Origin: Silvimonas soli
GTDB lineage: Bacteria; Pseudomonadota; Gammaproteobacteria; Burkholderiales; Chitinibacteraceae
Length of the DNA: 64,000 bases
Direction: 5' to 3'
Assembly (NCBI RefSeq): GCF_030035605.1
Contig: NZ_CP106736.1
Location: 2,418,001-2,482,000 of the forward strand
Part shown: positions 6,160 through 15,478 of the stretch, in pieces
Numbering within the stretch: position 1 is the stretch's first letter
How the letters are laid out: each line of letters starts with the position of its first letter
Notes under the pieces: generated by a model
What the model saw: only the letters and a program-made list of their open reading frames with translations
What the model was told of the DNA's origin: nothing
Databases searched by the model: none
Translations under genes and position numbers: made by a program

Positions 6160-8907
6160 TTAGCTGATCTGACCGTGGCAGTGCTTGAACTTCTTGCCGG
6201 AACCGCATGGGCATGGGTCGTTGCGGCCCACACCGGCAAACGGATTGGCACCGCCAACAGCAGCACCTGCGGCGGCTGCGCCAGCCAACGATGCCTTGAT
6301 CTGCTCCTCGTCACCCGATGCCAGCACAGCAGCCAGATCATCATGATGGAACTGCAGCGCGCCATCCGGTACGGCTTGTGGCTGCACAGCATCGACGTCG
6401 GCTTGCGAGCGTACTTGCACATTCATGACGATCTGCACCACGTCGCGCTTGATGCTCGTCAGCAGTTCGCTGAACAACTCAAACGATTCACGCTTGTATT
6501 CCTGCTTGGGGTTCTTCTGGGCATAGCCGCGCAGATGGATACCTTGACGCAAGTGATCCAGCGACGACAGATGTTCACGCCAGTGTTGATCCAGATGTTG
6601 CAGCAGTACGGCGCGTTCGAACTGGCGGAAGGTGTCTTCGCCAGCGTCAGCCACTTTTTGCACGTAAGCATCACGCGCCAGCGACACAACACGCTCTTTG
6701 GCCACTTCGTCCGACATACTGGCGTCTTGCTTGAGCCACTCGCCAACAGGCGCCTGAATGTTGAATTCTGCCAGCGCTTTTTCCAGACCCGGAATGTCCC
6801 ACTGTTCTTCCATGGCTTGCGCCGGAATGTATTGCTCGAACAGATCGTGGAAGAAACTGTCGCGCATGGCGGCAATGGTTTCTGAAGTATCGGCGCTTTC
6901 CAGTAATTCGTTGCGCTGTGTGTAGATGGCTTTGCGCTGCTCGTTGGCGACGTCATCGTATTCCAGCAATTGCTTGCGGATATCGAAGTTGCGGCCTTCT
7001 ACCTTGCGTTGGGCGGATTCAATAGCGCGGCTGACAATACCGGCTTCGATCGGCTCGCCTTCCGGCATCTTGAGCTTGTCCATCACGAACGCGACACGGT
7101 CACCGGCGAAAATACGCAGCAGCGGGTCTTCCAGGCTCAGGTAGAAACGGCTGGAGCCCGGGTCACCCTGGCGACCGGAACGGCCGCGCAGCTGGTTATC
7201 AATCCGGCGTGATTCGTGGCGCTCGGTACCAATGATGTGCAGACCGCCGCTGGCCACGACTTGATCGTGCAGCTTTTGCCATGACACTTTCAGGTCGGCA
7301 ATTTTGCTTTCTTGAGCCGCTGCATCCAGGCTTTCGTCGGCTTCGATATCCTTGATGGTGCGTTCGATACTGCCGCCCAGCACGATATCGGTACCGCGAC
7401 CGGCCATATTGGTAGCAATGGTCACCTGCGCTGGCGCACCAGCTTGCGTCACGATCTCGGCTTCACGCGCATGTTGCTTGGCGTTCAGCACGTTGTGCGG
7501 AATCTTCGCCTGGTTGAGCAGATTGGAGAGGATTTCCGAATGCTCAATCGAGGTCGTACCCACCAGCGAAGGCTGACCGCGCGATACGCAGTCTTTGATG
7601 TCTTCGATGATGGCGTTGTATTTTTCGTTGGCGGTTTTGAAAACCTGATCTTGCTTGTCCTGACGCACCATCGGGCGGTTGGTCGGGATGATCACGGTTT
7701 CCAGACCGTAGATTTGCTGGAATTCGTAGGCTTCGGTATCGGCCGTACCGGTCATGCCGGACAACTTGCCGTACATGCGGAAGTAGTTTTGCAGTGTGAT
7801 CGTGGCCAGGGTCTGGTTTTCCTGGTTGATCTCAACGCCTTCTTTGGCTTCCACGGCCTGGTGCAGGCCTTCGGACCAGCGACGGCCAGACATCAAACGG
7901 CCGGTGAACTCATCAACGATGATGACTTCGCCATCCATGACCACGTAGTTCTGGTCACGATGGAACAGCGAGTGCGCGCGCAGGGCAGCGTACAGGTGGT
8001 GAACCAGGTTGATGTTCTGCGCGGAATACAGGCTGTCGCCTTCTGGCAGCAGCTTCATGCCAGTGAGGATCTGCTCGACTTTTTCGTGACCGGCTTCAGA
8101 CAGCAGTACGGTATTGGCTTTTTCATCAACCCAGAAATCGCCTTCGCCTTCTTCTTCTGCCTGGCGCACCAATTGCGGAGGCACCTGGTTCATCGCCAGA
8201 TACATTTCGGTGTTGTCGTCCGCCGGGCCAGAGATGATCAGCGGGGTACGCGCTTCATCGATCAGGATCGAATCCACTTCATCGACGATGGCGTAGTTGA
8301 GCGTGCGCTGTACGCGTTCACCCACGGTGAACACCATGTTGTCGCGCAGGTAGTCAAAACCGAATTCGTTGTTGGTGCCGTAGGTGATGTCGCAAGCATA
8401 GGCAGCTTGTTTTTCATCATGAGCCATTTGGCCCAGATTCACGCCACAAGACAAACCAAGGAAGTTATACAACTTGCTCATGGTGGCCGCATCGCGCTGG
8501 GCCAGGTAATCGTTCACCGTCACCACGTGCACGCCGTTGCCAGACAACGCGTTCAGATACGCAGGCAGCGTAGCGACCAGGGTTTTACCTTCACCGGTAC
8601 GCATTTCGGAAATCTTGCCCTGATGCAGGGTCAGACCACCAATCAGCTGCACATCAAAGTGACGCATACCCAAGGCGCGCTTGGAGCCTTCGCGACAGAC
8701 GGCAAAGGCTTCTGGCAGGACATCGTCTAGCGATTCGCCTTTGGCAACCCGCTCGCGAAACTCGGCGGTCTTGCCGCGCAGTTCGTCATCGGACAGCGAC
8801 TGAAATCTGGATTCCAGCGCGTTGATTTTCAGCACGACTGCGCCGTATTGCTTGAGCAGGCGGTCGTTACGGCTACCGAAGACTTTCTTGAGCAGATTGG
8901 AGATCAT
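6160..8907 (-). CDS. secA: preprotein translocase ATPase SecA
   Basis: 915-aa motor that drives preproteins through SecYEG. It begins MISNLLKKVFGSRNDRLLKQ, has the nucleotide-binding motif MRTGEGKTLVATLPAYLN near residue 102, DEVDSILIDEARTPLIISG near 210, helicase motifs VGTTSIEHSE and TNMAGRGTDIVLGG, and ends in the SEC-C zinc motif CPCGSGKKFKHCHG that binds SecB and lipids. Length is normal. It lies downstream of an M23 peptidase gene and dciA, an order common in betaproteobacteria. All catalytic motifs are present. Confidence 0.98.
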   Translation of the reverse strand: MISNLLKKVFGSRNDRLLKQYGAVVLKINALESRFQSLSDDELRGKTAEFRERVAKGESLDDVLPEAFAVCREGSKRALGMRHFDVQLIGGLTLHQGKISEMRTGEGKTLVATLPAYLNALSGNGVHVVTVNDYLAQRDAATMSKLYNFLGLSCGVNLGQMAHDEKQAAYACDITYGTNNEFGFDYLRDNMVFTVGERVQRTLNYAIVDEVDSILIDEARTPLIISGPADDNTEMYLAMNQVPPQLVRQAEEEGEGDFWVDEKANTVLLSEAGHEKVEQILTGMKLLPEGDSLYSAQNINLVHHLYAALRAHSLFHRDQNYVVMDGEVIIVDEFTGRLMSGRRWSEGLHQAVEAKEGVEINQENQTLATITLQNYFRMYGKLSGMTGTADTEAYEFQQIYGLETVIIPTNRPMVRQDKQDQVFKTANEKYNAIIEDIKDCVSRGQPSLVGTTSIEHSEILSNLLNQAKIPHNVLNAKQHAREAEIVTQAGAPAQVTIATNMAGRGTDIVLGGSIERTIKDIEADESLDAAAQESKIADLKVSWQKLHDQVVASGGLHIIGTERHESRRIDNQLRGRSGRQGDPGSSRFYLSLEDPLLRIFAGDRVAFVMDKLKMPEGEPIEAGIVSRAIESAQRKVEGRNFDIRKQLLEYDDVANEQRKAIYTQRNELLESADTSETIAAMRDSFFHDLFEQYIPAQAMEEQWDIPGLEKALAEFNIQAPVGEWLKQDASMSDEVAKERVVSLARDAYVQKVADAGEDTFRQFERAVLLQHLDQHWREHLSSLDHLRQGIHLRGYAQKNPKQEYKRESFELFSELLTSIKRDVVQIVMNVQVRSQADVDAVQPQAVPDGALQFHHDDLAAVLASGDEEQIKASLAGAAAAGAAVGGANPFAGVGRNDPCPCGSGKKFKHCHGQIS

Positions 8908-9217
8908 TTCCTGTTACCAGATTTTTCGCCGCGAGCGGCTTGTCTTGTTGTTCAGGTGCCAAATGTTGCCACCGACCTGTTTGCTAATCAGAACCGCCTA
9001 CCAGCCTCGCCAGACTTGGCTCCGGGATAATCCGGACCAGCATAGGGATTGCCAGCGATTCTACGAGAACGGCGGGCAGGTTGCCCTGGCCGCCGCTTCA
9101 AAACCGTGCGTGAGTATCGCACCGATACATAACGCGTGTGCACAAGATAAGGTCGAATGGCCGGTTTTCCAGCCCTGACCGCAGTAACTAGTGCACTATT
9201 TGCACACCACTGGCCGC
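8908..9217. other. 310-base intergenic region upstream of secA
   Basis: Holds the secA leader and presumably its promoter. I see no convincing sigma-70 pair, no protein-coding frame with normal codon use and no secM-like arrest peptide. A direct continuation of transcription from the M23 gene is possible. Confidence 0.4.
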
Positions 9218-10117
9218 TTAATCGTGCGGACCCTCGGTGCTTGCCACTGTACCAACATTGTTTTGCGTATTTTGCGCGAGGAACCGTAGCGGATTTTGCG
9301 CCACGCCTCGATAGCGGATTTCAAAATGCAGATGAGCGCCCGTTGAACGTCCGGTGCTGCCAATTTCTGAAATCACTTGCCCGGCAGTAACATGATCGCC
9401 GACTTTCACCAGCAATTTGCTGGCGTGGGCGTAGCGACTGGTCAAGTTATTACCGTGGTCGATCTCGACCATATTACCATACTGCGGATGGAAGGCCGCA
9501 AAGACCACCGTGCCTGCGCCGGCGGCCTTGATCGGGGTGCCGACTGCGCCCACAAAATCCAGACCTTCATGAAAAGCCTGATGCCCGGTAAACGGATCAA
9601 TGCGCCAGCCAAAGCTGGAGGACTGCAAGCCGGTGGTCAGCGGTGCCAGCGTCGGCAGAATGGTACTTGCAGGGCGCAACAAGACGGTTTGCGCCAGGCT
9701 GAACTGGTCATAAGCATTGCTGGCATCGGTTTCGGTAGTGCTCAGCTGCTGCAAAAATTCGCGGGCAGACATGGCGTGATCGCGGGTCTGCACACCACCA
9801 CGTGGCACCGGGGCGGTGGAGGAGAGCGGTTTGACGTCGATACCCGCTTTGGCGCCGACTTGCTGCGCCAGACCATCCAGACGGATCAACCGCGCTTGCA
9901 GTTCGCCCAGGCGTACGGCCATGGCGTCGAGTTCGACCTGGCGCAGCGGCTTTATTAATGGCCACAACTGTTTGGGCGAACTGCCCGACAGCGACATGCC
10001 AATGGCCAGGCCCAGCCCGCCGGTCAGCACGGTCAGTCCGATAAATAGCGCAACGATCTTACCGATACCCAGATGTAATGCACTGGAGTAGCGGTTTGAA
10101 ATAAGAATAATATTCAA
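9218..10117 (-). CDS. M23 family metallopeptidase (LytM-type murein endopeptidase)
   Basis: A likely cell-wall hydrolase acting in the periplasm. After a short cytoplasmic N-terminus (LNIILISNRYSSALHLG) comes one membrane segment, IVALFIGLTVLTGGLGLAIG. A coiled or helical linker follows, then the LytM domain with the zinc ligands of HEGLDF, the HPQYGNMVEIDHGN segment and HLHFEIRYRG. All expected ligands are present, so it should be active. I place the start at TTG 10117 (GGGAG eight bases upstream, 299 aa). A longer frame to 10219 would overlap dciA divergently. The gap to secA is 310 bases. Confidence 0.85.
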   Translation of the reverse strand: MNIILISNRYSSALHLGIGKIVALFIGLTVLTGGLGLAIGMSLSGSSPKQLWPLIKPLRQVELDAMAVRLGELQARLIRLDGLAQQVGAKAGIDVKPLSSTAPVPRGGVQTRDHAMSAREFLQQLSTTETDASNAYDQFSLAQTVLLRPASTILPTLAPLTTGLQSSSFGWRIDPFTGHQAFHEGLDFVGAVGTPIKAAGAGTVVFAAFHPQYGNMVEIDHGNNLTSRYAHASKLLVKVGDHVTAGQVISEIGSTGRSTGAHLHFEIRYRGVAQNPLRFLAQNTQNNVGTVASTEGPHD

Positions 10118-10165
10118 GGGGACTGCTCCCTGAATGACCTTGCAAACATCGCAACATCGAGAAAT

Positions 10166-10603
10166 ATGAAAAAAAGCTCCACCACCGGTTTTATCGGTCG
10201 TAACCGGGCGCTCAGGCAAGTTGCCGATCGTGTGGGCGAATACAACCGGATTCTCAAAGCGCTGCAGTCAGCACTGCCGCCAGAGGTCGCTCGTGCCTGT
10301 CTGGGCGCGGCGTGGTCTGGCGAGGCTTTGATTGTGGGTGTGAACAGCGCGGCAGCGGCCACCCGTATCCGGTATGCCGCGCCAGATTTGCTGGAAGCTC
10401 TCGCGCGGGCTGGGTGGGAAGCTACCGCAATCCTGCCGCGGGTGCAAGGCTCGTTCAGAGAACAAAAACCCATACGCGCCAAAGACTTGAAGATGGGCGG
10501 CGCTGCGCGCGATGCTTTTACCGAGTTGGCCGACACTGTAGAGGATCAGCAGCTGGCTGCTGCGATTCGCAACTTGCTAAATAATCAGTCCCGCAAGCTA
10601 TAA
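10166..10603 (+). CDS. dciA: DciA family protein (DUF721), replicative helicase loader
   Basis: 145-aa protein with an N-terminal KH-like DUF721 domain: EYNRILKALQSALPPEVARA, then LIVGVNSAAAATRIRYAAPDLLE. A basic C-terminal tail follows. DciA interacts with DnaB and is the ancestral bacterial helicase operator in species lacking DnaC. It is divergent from the M23-secA pair by about 50 bases; this neighbourhood is a known betaproteobacterial arrangement and supports the call. Confidence 0.85.
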   Translation: MKKSSTTGFIGRNRALRQVADRVGEYNRILKALQSALPPEVARACLGAAWSGEALIVGVNSAAAATRIRYAAPDLLEALARAGWEATAILPRVQGSFREQKPIRAKDLKMGGAARDAFTELADTVEDQQLAAAIRNLLNNQSRKL

Positions 10604-10612
10604 CTCGTTTTT

Positions 10613-10636
10613 AGTGTGTTAACTAGTGTGTTAACT
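10613..10636. repeat. two tandem copies of AGTGTGTTAACT
   Basis: Exact 12-bp direct repeat at 10613-10624 and 10625-10636, immediately after dciA. Each copy contains the palindrome GTTAAC. Could be a protein-binding site or chance duplication. Confidence 0.5.
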
Positions 10637-10660
10637 GATTAGCCTGGCGCAAATTGCGGA

Positions 10661-10800
10661 CAAAAAAAGGGGCACCAGAAGGTGCCCGCTAATCAGGGAG
10701 GAGATGAGCAAAAATGCGCGAATTGCTCGCACACGCCAGATATGACGTGGGGTTGTTTATCTAGTTCCCAAGCTAATTGGTAAAAATTCACTTTTTTATA
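10661..10800 (-). ncRNA. candidate small RNA ending in a strong intrinsic terminator
   Basis: Reading leftward, GGGCACC (10687-10681), loop TTCT, GGTGCCC (10676-10670) and seven T form a clear terminator, yet no leftward gene with normal codon use ends here. A -10-like TATAAA lies near 10800 on the same strand. The stretch before the terminator contains CTCCTCCC, an anti-Shine-Dalgarno-like sequence often found in regulatory RNAs. The 5' end is a guess. Confidence 0.32.
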
Positions 10801-11013
10801 TGAACGGTCATTTTGCAGGGGCCGAAGGCCGCCTCTTGGCCGAACCGGGCTAACCCCGATTTCTATCCTGCACCCCGCGCCGTTGCTCACGTTCCCTGGT
10901 ACAACGCTCGCAGATTTGCCAGCGTGCTGAAAGTTTTGCCCACACCGCCGCTGCCCACTTCTATAATCCCCGCCAACTACAACAAACATTACTCAACCGC
11001 GGGAATCATATCG

Positions 11014-11847
11014 ATGCTGGATACCGTTTTGCTGTTCAAGTCCTTGGTCATGGGCGTGGTCGAAGGGATTACCGAGTTTCTGCCGATTTCCAGTACCGGC
11101 CATTTGATCATTGCTGGCAATTTGCTGGACTTTCTGCCCGACCAAAAAGAAAAGCGTGATGTTTACGAGATATTTATCCAGCTCGGCGCAATTCTGGCCG
11201 TGGTCTGGGAATACCGCGCCAAAATCGGTCAGACCTTGAGCGGCGCCCGCCGGGCGGGTAGCGAACGCAATCTGCTGTGGGGCGTCATCATCGCCTTCAT
11301 TCCGGCCGCTGTGTTGGGCAAGCTATTCAATGACACCATCAAGGCGTATCTGTTCAAGCCGGTGCCCGTGGCGCTGGCTTTCATCATTGGTGGTTTGCTG
11401 ATTTTATGGGCAGAAAAGCGCCAGCATCGTGTACGCGTCGAGACCGTCGATGGCATCTCGCTGATGGATGCACTCAAGATCGGTTGTGCCCAGTGTCTGG
11501 CGCTGATTCCGGGCACCAGTCGCTCTGGCGCAACCATTATTGGTGGCCTGTTTTTTGGCTTGTCGCGCAAGGCGGCAACCGAGTTCTCGTTCTTTCTGGG
11601 CATTCCCACGCTGACTGCGGCTTCTCTTTATAGTCTGTGGAAGCTGCGTCACGTGCTGGACGCGGGCGATGCGGGGATTTTCGCAGTCGGTTTCATTGCC
11701 GCGGCCATCAGCGCATTCATTGCGGTACGGGCTTTGCTGCGCTTTATTGCCAATCACACCTTTATCGCTTTTGCCTGGTATCGCATCGCTTTTGGTTTGA
11801 TTGTGCTGCTCACGGCCTGGACCGGCCTGGTGCAATGGTCGGTTTGA
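11014..11847 (+). CDS. uppP: undecaprenyl-diphosphatase UppP (BacA)
   Basis: 277-aa polytopic inner-membrane enzyme that dephosphorylates undecaprenyl pyrophosphate to recycle the lipid carrier for peptidoglycan. The two signature motifs are clear: EGITEFLPISSTGHLII near residue 17 and PGTSRSGATIIGGLFFGLSR near 163. About seven further hydrophobic segments follow the family pattern. I chose the ATG at 11014 (MLDTVLLFKSLVMG); a longer upstream frame has no such similarity. Bacitracin resistance is the usual phenotype of overexpression. Confidence 0.95.
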   Translation: MLDTVLLFKSLVMGVVEGITEFLPISSTGHLIIAGNLLDFLPDQKEKRDVYEIFIQLGAILAVVWEYRAKIGQTLSGARRAGSERNLLWGVIIAFIPAAVLGKLFNDTIKAYLFKPVPVALAFIIGGLLILWAEKRQHRVRVETVDGISLMDALKIGCAQCLALIPGTSRSGATIIGGLFFGLSRKAATEFSFFLGIPTLTAASLYSLWKLRHVLDAGDAGIFAVGFIAAAISAFIAVRALLRFIANHTFIAFAWYRIAFGLIVLLTAWTGLVQWSV

Positions 11848-11860
11848 CCGAGCAATCCTG

Positions 11861-11914
11861 ATGACGCCGGTGGGTCTGGCACATTGCAACGCAACTGTAG
11901 CCCACCAGCGTCAT
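11861..11914. repeat. 14-bp imperfect inverted repeat between uppP and the thioredoxin-like gene
   Basis: ATGACGCCGGTGGG (11861-11874) pairs with CCCACCAGCGTCAT (11901-11914) with one mismatch around a 26-base loop. No T-tract follows, so it is not a standard terminator. It resembles the many short palindromes between genes elsewhere in the window. Confidence 0.5.
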
Positions 11915-11968
11915 GACATCCGGCTAAAATGGGAGGATCAATCCAGTTGATCCAACAAGGCGAATCCC

Positions 11969-12550
11969 ATGGCCAGAACCCTTTCCACCATGCTGCCTTT
12001 GGGCACCCCGCTGCCAGAGTTCACACTGCCTGATGGCAATGGTGTGGCGTATACCCTTGGTGACCAGGGCGGTAATTGCGGCTTGCTGGTGGCGTTCATC
12101 TGCAATCATTGCCCTTATGTAAAACACATCAACCCGGTGCTGGCGCCGCTGGGCGCCCAACTGGCCGAACTGGGCGTGGGGATGCTGGGTATTTCCAGCA
12201 ATGATGCCGATACCTACCCGGCCGATGGCCCGATCCAAATGGCCCAGACTGCCGCAGAACTGGGTTACACCTTTCCCTATCTGTACGATGAAACGCAAAG
12301 CGCCGCCAAAGCCTTTGGTGCCGCGTGTACGCCTGACTTCTTCTTGTTTGATGCGCACCTGAAACTGGTTTATCGCGGGCAGTTTGATAGCAGCCGCCCC
12401 AATCAGGGCGAGCCAAGCGGTCAGGATATCCTGCGTGCGGTCGATGCATTGGTGGCTGGCAAGCCTCCGCTGGCGGAGCAAATTCCTGGCATGGGCTGCA
12501 ATATCAAATGGAAAGCCGGTAACGAGCCCGACTACTTCGGCAAGGCATGA
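11969..12550 (+). CDS. thioredoxin-family (AhpC/TSA-like) redox protein
   Basis: 193-aa soluble protein with a thioredoxin fold: LPEFTLPDGNGVAYTLGDQ, then CNHCPYVKHINPV, which contains a CxxC pair (near residue 49), and LGISSNDADTYPADGP. These features match a group of single-domain peroxiredoxin-like proteins with a CNHCPYV signature. No signal peptide is seen, so it acts in the cytoplasm. AAGGCG lies before the start. The stop overlaps the start of the next gene by four bases, so the two are cotranslated. Confidence 0.82.
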   Translation: MARTLSTMLPLGTPLPEFTLPDGNGVAYTLGDQGGNCGLLVAFICNHCPYVKHINPVLAPLGAQLAELGVGMLGISSNDADTYPADGPIQMAQTAAELGYTFPYLYDETQSAAKAFGAACTPDFFLFDAHLKLVYRGQFDSSRPNQGEPSGQDILRAVDALVAGKPPLAEQIPGMGCNIKWKAGNEPDYFGKA

Positions 12551-13704
12551 CGCGCTTGGCCACAGAACTGCGCGTTTTCGATCAGATAGAAGATATCCAG
12601 CCCGATGCGTGGAATCGGCTTGCCGGCACGCATCCGGCGCTGCAGCACGCTTTTTTGCAGGCACTGGAACAAAGCGGCAGTGTGGATGTGCAAGCGGGCT
12701 GGCAGCCTTGTCATCTGACCTTATGGCGCGACGGGCAACTGGTCGGCGCCATGCCGCTTTATCGCAAAAGCCATTCCTGGGGTGAGTATGTATTCGACTG
12801 GGCTTGGGCCCGCGCGTACGAACAGCACGGCCTGGATTACTACCCCAAACTGATCAGCGCGGTGCCGTTCAGCCCGCTGCCGGGTGCGCGGTTGCTGGCC
12901 GAAAACGATGAAGACCGGCGAGCCTTGATTGAGGCGGCGATTGGCGTCACCCGGGAGCTGGGTGATTCATCGCTGCATATTCTTTTCCCCACGCCGACAG
13001 AGGCTCAGTTTGCTGGCGAATGCGGCATGCAGTTGCGCGAGCAAATCCAGTTTCACTGGCAGCGTGATCCAGCGTGGCACAGCTTCGATGATTTTCTGGC
13101 GAGCCTGAATCACGACAAGCGCAAAAAAATCAAACAAGAACGCCGCAAAGCCCTGCATGGACCGGATGGCGAAATTGAAGTTCTGCGCAAACACGGCACG
13201 GCCATTACCGCGCGGGACTGGGCGTTTTTTGAGCGCTGCTACGCCAATACCTATCTGGAACATAACTCCCAACCGTATCTCAATCTGGCGTTCTTCAAGC
13301 AACTTCATGCCGCAATGCCAGACGCCTGCTTGCTGATCATTGCCTCTCGCAACGGCCAACCTCTGGCAGCGGCATTTGATCTGGTCGGGCCGGACGCGCT
13401 ATATGGGCGCTATTGGGGTGCGCAATGGGATGACGCCGGCTTTGCGCCAGGACTGCATTTTGAACTGTGTTATTACCAGGGCCTGGAGTTTGCGCTGGAA
13501 CACGGCCTGGATACGTTTGAGGGTGGCGCGCAAGGCGAACATAAAATGGCGCGGGGATTCATGCCGGTCACCACCTGGTCGGCCCACTGGCTGGCCGATC
13601 CACGTTTTGCCAATGCGGTGGGGCGATTCCTGGCCAATGAGCGCCAGGCCGTCGATGAATGGGCCGAAGCGCTGGCGGCCCAACATCCGTTCCGGCGAAC
13701 TTGA
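12547..13704 (+). CDS. FemAB-like GNAT-fold acyltransferase (peptidogalycan biosynthesis/DUF482 type)
   Basis: 385-aa protein with the FemAB/DUF482 pattern: an N-terminal AWNRLAGTHPALQHAFLQAL segment, the central DWAWARAYEQHGLDYYPKL, the basic NHDKRKKIKQERRK region and the C-terminal ALYGRYWGAQWDDAGFAPGL and FEGGAQGEHKMARGF motifs. The family is common in proteobacteria; members are assigned to peptidoglycan or related acyl transfer without a firm substrate. It overlaps the redox gene by ATGA, which suggests a joint role. Confidence 0.82.
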   Translation: MTRLATELRVFDQIEDIQPDAWNRLAGTHPALQHAFLQALEQSGSVDVQAGWQPCHLTLWRDGQLVGAMPLYRKSHSWGEYVFDWAWARAYEQHGLDYYPKLISAVPFSPLPGARLLAENDEDRRALIEAAIGVTRELGDSSLHILFPTPTEAQFAGECGMQLREQIQFHWQRDPAWHSFDDFLASLNHDKRKKIKQERRKALHGPDGEIEVLRKHGTAITARDWAFFERCYANTYLEHNSQPYLNLAFFKQLHAAMPDACLLIIASRNGQPLAAAFDLVGPDALYGRYWGAQWDDAGFAPGLHFELCYYQGLEFALEHGLDTFEGGAQGEHKMARGFMPVTTWSAHWLADPRFANAVGRFLANERQAVDEWAEALAAQHPFRRT

Positions 13705-13824
13705 GCGCTGTCAGAAAAAGACCGATCGTCAGACTTTTATGCAGTTTTTGGTCATAAACACTGGGTAGACTTACAATCCACACCATTCCATCTGCATAAC
13801 CGTTTTCTGATTGATGAGGCTGCC

Positions 13825-15435
13825 ATGAAGTTGCAAACCAGAGTCTGGATTATCATTGGGGCTGCTTTGGCCGGTTTGTTACTGGTATCCGCAGTGGGTT
13901 TGGTGAGTTTGCGGCATGCCATGATGGCTGACCGCCAAGGTCAGATTAGTACTGCGCTGGAACAAGCGGTGGCGCTGGTCACCTACTACCAGGGTGAAGA
14001 GGCTTCCGGCAAGTTGTCGCACGATGAAGCGCAGGCACGCGCCAAGACAGCGTTAGGCCACATGCGCTTCAAGGATATTTATTTCTTTGTGCGCGGCACC
14101 GACAACATGATGATCGTGCACCCCAACCCGGCCCGTGTCGGCAAGATCGACAAGGGCACACAGATGCCGGATGGCCGCTACACCTCAGACCTCTACAACG
14201 ATGCGCTGGCCAAAGACCGCATCGGCCTGATGAATATCCTGACCGCCCGCCCTGGCTCCAAGACCGAACTGCCCAAGCTTAATGGCGTGGTCAAGTTTGA
14301 GCCGTGGCAATGGATCATCGGCATTGGCTTCTTTATTGATGATATTGATACCGCTTTCTGGGAACAGGCAGGCGTCATGCTAGGCGTGGTCTGCGTGGTG
14401 CTGGCGATTGTGGCCGCGTTGCTGATCAGCATGTCGCGGCGGATTCTGGGGCAGCTTGGCGGTGACCCTGGTTATGCCAGCGAAATTGCCACTGCCATTG
14501 CTGCGGGCGATTTGACGCGCAAGATCAAGGTCGACGGGCGCAGCGACAGCCTGCTCGGGGCCATGAGCCGCATGCAGGACGGCCTGCGTGATATGGCGCA
14601 GCGCTTTAATGGTGCTGCGAGCAGCCTGGCTGAAGCGGCCACGTCACTTACGCGCCAGATGAACCAGATCAGCGAAGGCAGCCGCGCATCGTCCGAGTTC
14701 ACCGCCAGTACGGCGGCGGCGGTCGAGCAAATGACAGTCAGCATCAACCACGTGTCCAGCAATGCCGGGGACAGCGCCGGTAGTTCGCAGCAATCAGTCC
14801 ATCTGGCGACCGAAGGTGAGCAACTGGTGCATGACGCAGCCGATGAAATCCGCCAGATTTCGCAAAAGGTGGGCAGCGCCGCCGGGCAGATTCATGGTCT
14901 GGTCGATCGCTCCCGCGAAATTGATGGCATCGCCAAGGTGATCCGCGATATTGCCGATCAGACCAATTTGCTGGCACTGAACGCCGCTATTGAAGCGGCA
15001 CGGGCAGGTGAGCAAGGTCGTGGTTTTGCTGTGGTAGCCGACGAAGTGCGCAAGCTGGCTGAACGCACGACCACCGCAACCCAGGATATCACCCGCACCA
15101 TTGAAACGGTGCAGCGTGATACCGAACAAGCCGTCGGCGGCATGAATCAGGTGAGCGCGCAGGTGGAAACCGGCGTTGCGCTGGCTGAACGCGCGGCGAC
15201 ATCGTTGCGCGAGATCAGCCTGAGTGCGGCGGGCACCCTCGATAAAATCCGCGAAGTGGCAGGCGCAACCAAAGAGCAGAGCGAGGCCAGCAACAGCATC
15301 GCCGGGCATATCGAGCGCATCGCCAATATGGTGGAAGAGTCGGATGCATCGGTCAGCAACGCGCGCGATTCGGTGCAGCGGCTGGAAGGCCTGGCGCTGG
15401 AACTGCGTACCACGGCGGGTCGCTTCCGGCTGTAA
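13825..15435 (+). CDS. methyl-accepting chemotaxis protein with sCache_2 sensor
   Basis: 536-aa chemoreceptor. TM1 is at about residues 8-30. The periplasmic sCache_2-type domain follows (FKDIYFFVRGTDNMMIVHPN, GYFTS-like DGRYTSDLYNDALA). TM2 is around 190-212, then a HAMP region. The signalling hairpin tip has the conserved core VIRDIADQTNLLALNAAIEA, followed by ARAGEQGRGFAVVADEVRKL. It passes ligand binding to CheA/CheW. Its own promoter must lie in the 120-base gap upstream. A hairpin (15443-15473) separates it from the convergent Sel1 gene. Confidence 0.93.
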   Translation: MKLQTRVWIIIGAALAGLLLVSAVGLVSLRHAMMADRQGQISTALEQAVALVTYYQGEEASGKLSHDEAQARAKTALGHMRFKDIYFFVRGTDNMMIVHPNPARVGKIDKGTQMPDGRYTSDLYNDALAKDRIGLMNILTARPGSKTELPKLNGVVKFEPWQWIIGIGFFIDDIDTAFWEQAGVMLGVVCVVLAIVAALLISMSRRILGQLGGDPGYASEIATAIAAGDLTRKIKVDGRSDSLLGAMSRMQDGLRDMAQRFNGAASSLAEAATSLTRQMNQISEGSRASSEFTASTAAAVEQMTVSINHVSSNAGDSAGSSQQSVHLATEGEQLVHDAADEIRQISQKVGSAAGQIHGLVDRSREIDGIAKVIRDIADQTNLLALNAAIEAARAGEQGRGFAVVADEVRKLAERTTTATQDITRTIETVQRDTEQAVGGMNQVSAQVETGVALAERAATSLREISLSAAGTLDKIREVAGATKEQSEASNSIAGHIERIANMVEESDASVSNARDSVQRLEGLALELRTTAGRFRL

Positions 15436-15478
15436 TGCAAAGTGGTGAGGCGCTCCGGCGCGGAGGTCTCACCAAAGT

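Noticed and set aside
7312..8730. Long rightward open frame of 472 codons opposite secA
   Set aside because: It is fully antisense to conserved secA; the frame is open only because of the codon bias of secA and its product is rich in His, Val and Phe with no family pattern.
10118..10219. Longer start for the M23 peptidase gene
   Set aside because: It would overlap divergent dciA by 54 bases, while the TTG at 10117 has a GGGAG site and leads straight into the membrane segment.
10698..10760. Tiny rightward leader peptides of 13-15 codons after GGGAGGAG
   Set aside because: Spacing to either ATG is poor (2 or 12 bases) and there is no regulated structure after them.
10693..10989. Leftward 98-codon frame upstream of uppP
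   Set aside because: Unusual composition, no ribosome-binding site, and it covers the uppP promoter region.
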